This document shows positions 55,376 through 64,000 of a stretch of 64,000 nucleotides of DNA, one piece after another; the stretch's first letter is position 1, and each line of letters opens with the position of its first letter. The translations under genes were made by a program, and so were the position numbers. The DNA is from Ceratotherium simum simum (Eukaryota; Chordata; Mammalia; Perissodactyla; Rhinocerotidae), in contig NW_004454216.1 in NCBI RefSeq assembly GCF_000283155.1, positions 12,798,818 to 12,862,817 of the forward strand, given 5' to 3'. The notes beneath the pieces were generated by a model. The model saw only the letters and a list, made by a program, of their open reading frames with translations, did not search any database and had not been told where the DNA came from.

Positions 55376-57122
55376 CTCACCTTCCCTTCTAAGCACCCAC
55401 TCCTCATCAATTTTTTGCCTTTTTTTCCAACAGCAAAACTTCTTACGAGATTTGTCTCTATTTACTGCTATTAGTCACTCTCTTCCTATTCTCCTTTGAC
55501 CTCTGGTCATCATGCCTTCTGCGCCACCAAAGCTGCTTTCCTGATGAGGTCCCAGTGGCCTCCGTGAGACTGAATCCAGTAGCCACTTCTCGGTCCTCCT
55601 CTTATTCACTGAACAGCAGCATTTTAAATAGTTGATCATTCCTTTCAGTTAAACTATTTTCTTCACTTGGATTCTTTGTAAGGAGACCACATAATTTTTC
55701 ATCAGAATAAAGACATTTTTGAGAGTGAAAGATGGGCCCTAGTACTCATTACCCTGACACCGATACCATCTTGGACCATCTCAGGCAAACTAGACCGCAG
55801 AGTCCCTGTTCTGGGACACCACCTGCCTGGCGTTTCTCCTATCTCAGTCTCCTCTGCTGTCCTCTTTACCCCAACCTCTAAATACTGGGCTGCCCTGGGC
55901 GTCCTCGGACTTCTTGTTCTTCTCCTTCTCTGGACTCCTTCAGGGCTGTTTTCCAGCTGCTGAACACTGGTATGCTATATTGCTTGATAAAATGTTGACA
56001 TATTTCCATTCACGTTAGTAGAGAGCTGCTCTCAAACTCTAATGCCTTCTCCCCCACCCCCCACTGCAGCCTCTCTCTGGGACCCCACACCTGCCCATGA
56101 TCTAGTTTCTAACATGTTAACACCTGGCGCTTAGAACTGCACTCCAGCACCTTCTGAGTGGTTAGTACCATTACCATACTGGTTGTTAAATATTTGAATA
56201 TCATCCTTGCACTTATTTACAGGGCTTTAAATGAACTCCTACATTTGTATCTCCAGCTCAGACCGAAACATTTCTCCTGAACCCCAAGACTTGTATATCC
56301 AGTTGCCTACCCAGTATTTCTACTGGAATACATAGGGGTATTTCGAACTTAAAATATCCCGATTTTTCCCTCCAATCCTGCTCCTCATACAGTCTTCCCC
56401 ATATCAGGCAATGACAACTCAACCTTTCAGCCACTTTGGCTCCAAGTCCTGCATTGTTTTTTATTTTTTTAACTCCTTTCTTTCACACCCCACATCCAAG
56501 CTCTCAGCAGATACTATTGGCTCTACCTTCAAAAAACATATGCCATGTTCCACTACCTCCACCACCGCCACTCGCCACCGTCGTATCTCCCCTCGGCCAC
56601 TGCAGTAGCTGCTGTTTCCCTGCTTCCACCCTGGCCCTTTCCACTTATTTTCAACTCGGCAGACAGAGTGCTTCTTATAAAACAGAAGACAGCTCAGGTC
56701 ATGTCCCTGCTGAGAACCCTCTGTGATCACTTTGAATAAAGGCCAAGCCCTCACCACAGCCTCAAGGTCCTGCTCGGGTCCACACCACCCACTCATTACC
56801 TCTCACCCCATCTCCTCCTCCTCTCCCATCCCCCATCCACTCCAGCCACGCTCGCCTCCCTGCTCTCCCCACTAGGCGCGCTCTTGCTTCAGAGCCTTGG
56901 TACTTCCTGTCTCTCCCTGGCCTGTTCCTTCCCCATGCTGCACACGGCTGGTGCTTTACCTCCTTCAGGGCATTAACTAGCGGTCACCCTCTCAGTGAAG
57001 TCTTCCTTTCACAAATTATAACCCCCACCCATTGCCCTCCCCAGCCTTATTTCTGTCCACAGCACTTATAACTACCTGACACATCGTAGATTTTACTTCT
57101 ATGTTATTTGTCAGTTTTGTTT

Positions 57123-57530
57123 CTTGCTGTCTTTGTCTGCTCAGGCTGCCATAACAAAATACTATAGACTAGGTGGCTTCAACAACATAAATTTCTTTCT
57201 CATTGTTCTGGAGGCTGGAAGTCTGAGATCAAGGTGCTGGCAAGTAAGTTTCATTCTGAGGCCTCTTCTCTTGGCTTGTAGGCGGCTACATCTTGCTGTG
57301 TGCTCATATGACTTCTTTGTGCCCACGGGGAGAGAGAGAGAGAGAGACAGAACAAGCTCTCTGGTGTCTCTTCTTGTAAGGGCACTAATCCCATCATGAG
57401 GGTCCCCCTCATGACCTCATCTAATCCTAATTACTTTCCAAAGGCCCCACCTCCAAATACTATCACACTGGGGGTTGGGGCTTCAACATATGAATTTGAG
57501 GGGGGACACAATTCTGCCCTTAGTACTTGC
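57123..57530 (-). mobile_element. MLT1-type solo LTR nested in L2, 5-bp TSD
   Basis: LTR body 57128-57525 (398 bp): TGTCTTTGTCTGCTCAGGCT, CATAACAAAATACTATAGAC, GTTCTGGAGGCTGGAAGTCT, GCACTAATCCCATCATGAGG, CCACCTCCAAATACTATCAC, ACAATTCTGCCCTTAGTA. The perfect duplication CTTGC flanks it (57123-57127, 57526-57530). L2 sequence resumes directly after. Confidence 0.93.
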
Positions 57531-57600
57531 TGTACCCCCAGGACCTAGAAGAGTGCCTGGTACAGCATGGGTACTCAGGAATTAATTGTTACATGAATTC

Positions 57601-59532
57601 ATAATTAGAAAAAAATGTCAAATATTATTTACTGATATTTTAATTTCTCAAAAAATTTACCACTATTAAATTGTACTCACTATTAATTAACAGACTATAG
57701 GAAAAGTCTCCAAAAACAGAGCAACTGGTTTTTCACAGCCCTGTTCTGGAACTTTCATATAGAATGAGTAAAATGACGATTTTGCAAATTCTGTGGAAGT
57801 GTATATACTAAAAGATACATTGTACAGATTGACACCTTAGGGCCAGAGAGAAGTCTAAAGCACTGAGGCCAGGGGTACAGTGCTCCAAGCCAGTCACGTA
57901 GTCAAGTCAGTCTACACCAGGCTTTGGTCACACCGCTGAATTCACTATAACATGTGGCTATAGAGCTCTTGCTGGCAAACCTGTCTCTCTCAAATAACAT
58001 TGAAAATTGAACTCAGGAAAAGCAAGAAATCAGGCCCCCTGTTCTTTAGGGAAGATTGGAAATAGAAGACAGTTACAAATGACCGGGAGCCATGGAGATG
58101 CCGCAAGGGTTTCCAACTCATCCTTTCCTTCTCTTGTGACACTCAGACTAGTTCTCAGGAAATACACTCATTGGCACAGTGGATCATGAAACCCCTTCTT
58201 CTGTCATCTAAATACTCTTGTGTAGACACGGACCTATCTTTATTCTGTTCACTTAAGAACAGTTTAATTTACCAAGTTAATCAGGAAAATACAATCATTA
58301 AAACCGAAGAGGCATTAATAATACTAGTGGGTGTTTTCTAGTGTTTTTGAACGTTAGCCTCTGAGGAGTCTCTTTAGCATGCCCACACACAAACAGATAC
58401 TCATATTATAATCCCCTGGACATCTTTGTAACCCTGCGTCTGAACATTACTCACTTCTTGGCCTTTCCAGGGAAACCTCCAGAGAACATCACTTCTTATT
58501 TGCGAAGAGATGGGAGCTGCCAATCACTGCCCTCCCTGCTGCAGAGATACCCAGAGTCACCTCATACTTGGTCTCCTTACCTGTTAGAAAAGAGCTCAAT
58601 TCAGTAAGTCGCTCAGCATGGTTGTAACCACATAGGATATAAAGATGTAAGGAACTTAATTTTACATACAATTCTTATGTAATTTATTTAGGGCAGAGAT
58701 GTTCAAAATTTCCCTCTCCTTACCCAAAATAAACAAAAAAATGTTTTGAGTTAGGCTTTTTTTGTATTTTCATTTTGCAATAATCTTTCCTCTCTTTTTA
58801 CCAGTAGTTAGGAAATGGGGTGGGGGGTGTTAATGCAATTATTATGAAAAGGATATACATTTTAATCATTAATCACCAAACTGGTAGGGGAAGGTAGAAG
58901 TGGGAAATGAAGCAGACATGTCTTATCTAAGAAAGCTTAATTGGAAGAAATGGGTGTTGTTTTGAATCATGATGCCTCTTGTTGCTTAATTATTATACAG
59001 CTATTTTTATTAATACATTTTCATCTCACTTCCCATTTGAACAGTGCTAGTTTAGAATTATGAATTCATAGCATCTTTTTGCTTAGGAAGAGTGGTTTCA
59101 TAATAAAGTGTGAGGATCTACAATAGAAAAGAACTTATTTGATCCTCAGTTTTCTCATCTGCCTTGCATATAAACTCACAAATGTTTGGATAAATGGCTA
59201 CAGAATTTATAAATGTTTGTTCAAGGCTGTCAGCATAGATGCTAATAATGAATCCAATGAACTTACAGTAAAATAAATTATGTAAAATGACAAGAGAAGT
59301 CAATGATACTTTTTGTCACTGCATTGATGCTCTCTTCACTGATTTAGGAGTCAGAGTAGAAAATGTTTGGTAGCTACAGTAGGATCAGAACTTACTTTAC
59401 TGATCAAATACAAAAAAACACCAAATGGACAAATATTTGAGAAAGTGGTTTTGGGGTATCTAATTTAGAGAATTCTATTCTGTGAGTGATTCCAAGAAAC
59501 AATTTGGATATTTCTTTAATTCATTTCAAGGA
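57601..59532. other. long anonymous stretch
   Basis: 1.9 kb with no confident repeat, RNA gene or coding exon. Confidence 0.5.
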
Positions 59533-60096
59533 ATATTTCTTTCTTTTTTTTTTTTTTTTACTATTTTATTGAGGTTATAATGGTTTATAACATTGTGTAA
59601 TTGCAGGTATACATTATTATTTATCAGTTTCTATATAGACTGCATCGTGCTCACCACCAATAGTCTAATTTTTATCTGTCACCATACGTATGTGCCCCTT
59701 TACCCCTTTCACCCATCCCCCAACCCCCTTCCTCTCTGGTAACCACTAATCTGTTCTCTTTATCCATGTGTTTGTTTATCTTTCACATATGAGTGAAATC
59801 ATGCTGTGTTTGTCTTTCTCTGTCTGGCTCATTTCACTTAACACAATACCCTCAAGGTCCATCCATGTTGTTGCAAATGGGACGATTTTGTCTCTTTTTA
59901 TGGCTGAGTAGTATTCCATTGTATATATATATATACCACAACTTCTTTATCCATTCATCTGTTGATGGGCGCTTGGGTTGCTTCCATGTCTTGACTATTG
60001 TGAATAATGCTGCGATGAACTTAGGGGTGCATAAGTCTCCTTGTATTGTTGATTTCAAGTTCTTTGGGTAAATACCCAGTAGTGGGATATTTCTTT
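59533..60096 (-). mobile_element. 5'-truncated L1 with poly-A tail and 10-bp TSD
   Basis: Body 59543-60086. T-run (poly-A in antisense) at 59544-59559, then CTATTTTATTGAGG, carrying the complement of AATAAA (59565-59570), the 3' UTR (GCATCGTGCTCACCACCAAT) and ORF2 end (GTAGTATTCCATTGTATATA, CGCTTGGGTTGCTTCCATGT, GTAAATACCCAGTAGTGGG). Direct repeats ATATTTCTTT flank it (59533-59542, 60087-60096). Well preserved, so relatively young. The minus-strand frame still reads as an L1 ORF2 C-terminus with breaks (LGIYPKNLKS, FIAALFTIVKTWKQP). Confidence 0.9.
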
Positions 60097-60164
60097 TGAT
60101 TGATAATTGTATGACTGACATCAGAAGCACATATTGGAACTGCTCTGCAGGTCCAGGTGCAGGT

Positions 60165-60372
60165 TTCACATCCAGGACCTTATCTGATCCTCACAACGCC
60201 TCCCTAGCGGTAGACAGGGCAGTTGGCATGCACCTGTTTCAGCAAGCAGTTAACCAAAACTGGAAAGAGCTCAGCACAGCCGAGGTCACCGAGCTGATAA
60301 ATGGGGAGTCAGGATTTGAATCCAAATCGTCTGGCTCCAGATACTTCCAATCTATTGTGTTGCCTTTCCTAT
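60165..60372 (-). repeat. MIR SINE
   Basis: Antisense MIR: ACCTTATCTGATCCTCACAA, TGCACCTGTTTCAGCAAGCA-like, CCGAGGTCACCGAGCTGATA, GGATTTGAATCCAAATCGTC, TGGCTCCAGATACTTCC. Confidence 0.7.
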
Positions 60373-61199
60373 GCTAAGTGAATATGATTGTAAGGATGAC
60401 ACTGCTGAGGTGATTCAAAGAAAGACAGTTTATCTGGGGGCTTAAATTACTCAGATAACTGACTGGATATTTTTGGTTGCTTTGCCAGTTGAGACATGAC
60501 CTGAGTGTCACTGATGAAAAAAACATAAAAACTGAACTTCTAAAAATGCCCCTTACTGGGGGCATCAACACTTGTGCTCTATTTCTCAAATCTGTAATCT
60601 AAGAAATGTTTCTTGAGACAAGAGTTCCCAAAATGATTTTTGTTAGAGAATATAATCATTCCTCAGAAATACAGACTTTATTAATTCTTCATCTCTTACT
60701 ATATTTCACATTATTTTCCTCAGGACTGAAGAATCTAAAGTTCTAGAATCGCCTCCCTAGTGATGTACAAGGTATAGTTTAACGATGTTAAGTATATTCA
60801 ACTGTACCTACTATATCACAGGCTTTCTTCCTCATTAATTACCTGAAGTGAGTATATGAACATTGCTAATATATCTAAATAAATAAACATATAAGACAGT
60901 TACAGTATTATTATATTAAATGCTAGGTGAACCCTTCTAGAGAAGCAGATCTCTCATCATATGAGATCAGTTTGTTAATGACAGACCATTTTTCACGGAT
61001 GTGGACTATAGGTATACATATATTTGTGCTGCACAGGTGCTATTAAATATCTATCAATTATTTCTTGAATTGTGCATAAATATACACAAGTTCCTTATTC
61101 ACTAAAGTAAAATGTGTTAATCTGACATGGAAAATTTATCCACGCAAAGCTCTTACTTCAAGTGGCTGGTTTTGGCATACTCTCATGGTCTCGGAAGGT
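60373..61199. other. anonymous non-coding sequence
   Basis: No recognisable repeat or coding exon. Confidence 0.5.
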
Positions 61200-61378
61200 A
61201 TAGAAAGTACTTGCCCGCTTGTAAGCTTCCAGCAACAGGAAATTCTGCCACAAGTACAACCAGAGATGCGGGATAGAACACGGCTCCTCTGCAGGTCTGG
61301 GAGGCCATTGCCTGGCCAGAGGCTGACATGTAGTGGGTGGTGGAGAAATATTTGTTGAATAAATGAATGAATGACCCA
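61200..61378 (+). repeat. L2-like 3' end with (TGAA)n tail
   Basis: CAGAGGCTGACATGTAGTGG, AGAAATATTTGTTGAATAAA and TGAATGAATGA match the L2 3' terminus and tail. The part upstream of 61310 is less certain. Confidence 0.5.
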
Positions 61379-61679
61379 CGCACCAGTTTGGAGGCCTTAT
61401 CTGTTCTATTGCTCCATTAATTGTCTCTACCCCTCAATAACTTGTATTGTCATCAGTGGGGAAAGTCTGGGGACTCCCTCCCCTAATAAATGTCAAAAGC
61501 GTGTATGTAATTATAATTTAGGCAAAAGCATTAATTCTAACTGAAACAGAGCAAATAGAGGAGTGTGACTGACAAAGGAACTGAAGCTGGTGAGAGCTCA
61601 CCAAAATGACAGACAGAGGCTGGACCAGTGGTGAGCTAGAACTGGAAGCCCCTGGACCAGTGGATGTTTATGCTCGTTG
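61379..61679. other. anonymous sequence
   Basis: Nothing recognised. Confidence 0.45.
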
Positions 61680-61785
61680 CTCCGTTCAGTTTAGAACAAT
61701 TCAACAGACACTTATGATCCCTCAGGCACTGGACACGGTGTTAGGTGCTGGGACTACAAGGGCTCTGGAATTCAGGAAACAGGGT
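61680..61785 (-). repeat. L2 3'-end fragment
   Basis: AATTCAACAGACACTTATGA, CAGGCACTGGACACGGTGTT and AGGTGCTGGGACTACAAGGG are the antisense L2 3' end. Confidence 0.6.
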
Positions 61786-62264
61786 ATACTTATATTTAAA
61801 CACTATTTTAGTTACATTCTCACATAATATGCTCAGTATGTTATTCTTCAACCTCCAGAAAACTTTTTAGGCTAAGCACCTCTACATTTAAAGTGATGGA
61901 GTAATCTGAAAAAAAGTATAATAAATACACTATGTATTTCTCTGTTTCCAGACTTTTTGGACATTCTGTACTACATAACTAATGGACCTATTGCTTTAAA
62001 CCTACTAAGCATATTATTTCAAAATGTAAATAATATTCTACTTAAAGATAAGTTAATCCTATGTTCCCTAACTTTTCAGATACACTAAAAAAAGTTTATA
62101 TAGACAGATTCCCAAGGAACTCCAGTCTAACAGAAGGAAAGGGATATGGAAAAAAATCATTGCACAGACTAAGAGCCAGAATAGAGAATATATAAGGAAC
62201 AGAAGTGGCCTTCTATGTGAGCAAGGGATTATTGCTTTTAGGGGATGCAGCAGAGGAGCAGGAA
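61786..62264. other. anonymous AT-rich sequence
   Basis: No recognisable repeat or coding exon. Confidence 0.45.
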
Positions 62265-62640
62265 AGAATTCACAGGTGTGGCGCTGTCTGAGCAGAGTTT
62301 GGGCAATAAATAGGCATTTACCAAGAGGACAAGGGGGCACGGAATTCCAGGGAGAGGATGGGCATGACGCAAGATCACAAAGGCAGCAGCCAGCGCTGTG
62401 TGTTCAGAGGACTACAGCTAGTTCCGTGTTGCTCAAAGTTTCAATGAGACGCCGAGTTGTGGGCAGGGAGAAGTAATCAGGGGCTATATCATGTAATATT
62501 TTGGTTGCCTTGTTCACAAGTCCAATTTTATTCCCTAGAGTTGATGAGGAATCAGTAAATGATTTTGTATAAGCAAACGATCTGGTCAGTTGTTGAGAAA
62601 AGGCAGCGGTCCCCAGGGTTCTCACACAGCCTCTCAACAT
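62265..62640 (-). repeat. L2 LINE fragment
   Basis: CACGGAATTCCAGGGAGAGG, GATCACAAAGGCAGCAGCCA, GGGGCTATATCATGTAATAT, CCAATTTTATTCCCTAGAGT, AAGCAAACGATCTGGTCAGT match the antisense L2 3' half ('ccagatcatgtagggcc...gattttattctaag'). Confidence 0.65.
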
Positions 62641-63389
62641 CTCTGTGATTCGAGAGTAGGTTAAAAAGAAAAATATTAAAAAAAAAAAAAAGAAATAGAA
62701 GTTGAGATGTTATAAGCAAGCTAAGTCTATTTGCTTAATGACAGTGTATGACTATCCATGCTCAGTGCTTGAGGCTGAGGATGGAGGAAAAGTGGCCTAG
62801 TTATTTCTTTTTTGTACTAACTCTTTCACTCTCAAAAACAAAAGTAGAAATTGTTCTAGAATAATTCATTATACTCTCTTCATTTATTTCCTTCTCCTTT
62901 TCCCTACTTCTCAAATATCAACAGTGGGGCAGGCATGGGTGCATGGGAAGAGGAGTAGTGGAGAAATAGTTTCCTCAGATGGGCCGTCCATTTTGCTGCT
63001 CGTCCACTGTAAGCCTTCACTACAGCAATGGCAGTTATGGGTAGCATGGAAACCAAAACCCAGGGATCACTGGCAGGTCTTATTTTAGGCACTTGTTCTA
63101 GCCTTTTCTGCCATAAAACCTCTCTGGCTTTTTTTCCCCCTTTTTTCTTTTTAATATTTGTGTTCTTACCAGTTAACATTAGCAGAAATAAAATAATTGG
63201 GTTTCACTCGGCTTCTCTCTCCCTTTGGGAGAGAAACTACAACAGTCAAATATCCAGAAGGCAAGCAATTAGAAGAGGAAGCTAAGGATAATCAAGATTT
63301 GACTGTACGTTTATTATAATTGCTGAATTATTTACATTCTTTGACTTCTCCTGGACTGAGCCGATGTGGTTTGGATGGTAGAAAGGACT
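62641..63389. other. anonymous non-coding sequence
   Basis: No recognisable repeat apart from a 13-A run near 62679. No coding exon. Confidence 0.5.
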
Positions 63390-63540
63390 TTCCACAAGGA
63401 ACCAGGAGGTAGCTGGCTCTCTGGATCTCATTCTGCAATGAACTGCGCGTCTTTGGACAAATCACTTCTTTGGGTGTGCTTTCTGATCAGGAAGATGAGG
63501 GAGTGTGATTACATTAACGCTTCTCAAGTTCTGCTTTGCA
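63390..63540 (+). repeat. MIR-type SINE fragment
   Basis: GGAACCAGGAGGTAGCTGGC, TTTGGACAAATCACTTCTTT, GATCAGGAAGATGAGGGAGT: MIR order without a clear 3' end. The following 63541-63597 (CATTCACCTGAAGTGGTTCT, GCTCCCCAGATCTGCC) looks like a MER5 remnant. Confidence 0.5.
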
Positions 63541-63597
63541 TTACATTCACCTGAAGTGGTTCTGAAATATGCAGCTCCCCAGATCTGCCTGGAGTTT

Positions 63598-63860
63598 ACA
63601 GTGTCGTGGTTGAGCCTGTGGACTCTGTATCAGACTGTCCGGGTTTAAGCCCCTGCTATGCCACTTACTAACTGGGTGACCTTGAGCAAGTTATTTCAGG
63701 TCTGCAATATCTCATTTTTCTCACCTGAAAAGGAGGGATAACAATATCTACTTCATATGGACCCTGGAAGGGTAAAATGATATAATGCTTTTAAAACAAG
63801 TATATCGCCTGTCTCATGCTAAGCATTCAACAGATGTCATATATCATCATTTGTATAGCC
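63598..63860 (+). repeat. MIR SINE
   Basis: CAGTGTCGTGGTTGAGCCTG, GGACTCTGTATCAGACTGTC, CGGGTTTAAGCCCCTGCTAT, GCCACTTACTAACTGGGTGA, CCTTGAGCAAGTTATTTCAG and CTAAGCATTCAACAGATGTC. Nearly full length and among the best-preserved MIRs here. Confidence 0.85.
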
Positions 63861-64000
63861 CACAGCATGTATGTATGTATCGTGTGTGTGTGGGGGAGGG
63901 GGGACAGGTGCTCCATAAATATCTGTTGAATAAATAACAGAAGTATAACTGTTTTTTTTAGCAACTTTTTTTTTTGCCTTCAGATCTGAAATTCTTTATT
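63861..64000. other. window end: short GT/GTAT repeats and T-runs
   Basis: ATGTATGTATGTATCG and GTGTGTGTGTGGGGG runs, then an AATAAA-rich stretch (CTGTTGAATAAATAACAG) and T-runs. Probably decayed retroposon edges. Nothing else recognised. Confidence 0.45.

Larger units (their letters stand above)
54030..57600 (+). pseudogene. long L2 LINE copy (ORF2 fossil), broken by nested insertions
   Basis: Sense L2 blocks run in order for 3.5 kb: linker region (CTGTCACTGGAGAGCTGAATG), GTGCTGACGATTTCGTTGAG, RT start (AGCAAAACTTCTTACGAGAT), CCCAGTGGCCTCCGTGAGAC, FSVLLLFTEQQHF in frame at 55587-55625 then a stop, CACACCCCACATCCAAGCTC, CAGGTCATGTCCCTGCTGAG, CCTCCTTCAGGGCATTAACT and the 3' end GAGTGCCTGGTACAGCATGG. 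Net L2 length is about 2.7 kb. 55970-56215 aligns poorly and may be another insertion. Confidence 0.75.

Overview
This window is non-coding mammalian genomic DNA made of interspersed repeats, old repeat fossils and anonymous unique sequence. I found no protein-coding exon, no structural RNA gene, no CRISPR array and no bacterial or phage-like gene. Reading frames are short and discontinuous. The longest lie in L2, LTR-like or ERE repeats or run across an assembly gap.

The organism is almost certainly a perissodactyl, most likely an equid. Eight copies of the tRNA-derived equine repetitive element (ERE) are present, with the diagnostic head (GGCCGGCCCcGTGGCTTAGCGG), the pol III B box GGTTCGGATCC and either the ACAGCAACTAGAAGGATG tail or the GGATGTTAGCcCAGGGC tail. 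Several have crisp target-site duplications (TSDs). All other repeats are shared by placental mammals: MIR, L2, L1 of several ages, HAL1, MaLR (MLT1) and other LTRs, MER5-type and other hAT fragments.

Layout. 1-8.5 kb: MIR, hAT, L2, LTR-like fossils, an AT-rich palindrome and a polypyrimidine tract. 8.5-18.3 kb: an ERE with an extra flanking segment, an L1 split by an ERE, a tandem-repeat-bearing LTR fossil, a 1.4-kb HAL1, an internal L1 fragment with direct repeats, a young ERE and an L2. 18.3-24.2 kb: mostly anonymous, then a cluster of MIR, MER5, hAT, L2 and a complete MLT1 LTR. 24.7-27 kb: an antisense L1 carrying two EREs. 27.7-28.2 kb: an ERE containing a 100-N gap flanked by identical 50-bp sequences, probably an assembly artefact. 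28.3-43 kb: scattered L2, MIR, MER5 and MLT1. 43-54 kb: L1 3' ends, L2 fossils and LTRs in anonymous DNA. 54-57.6 kb: a long L2 broken by an ERE and at least two LTR insertions. 57.6-64 kb: anonymous DNA, a truncated L1 with poly-A tail, MIR and L2.

Nothing supports a novel biological system. The points most worth a second look are the probable false gap, a possible SINE 3' transduction, the nested L2, an L1 fragment with direct repeats but no 3' end, and the AT-rich near-palindrome. Family names come from recognising consensus-like sequence by eye, so fossil boundaries are approximate (often +/-20-50 bp).
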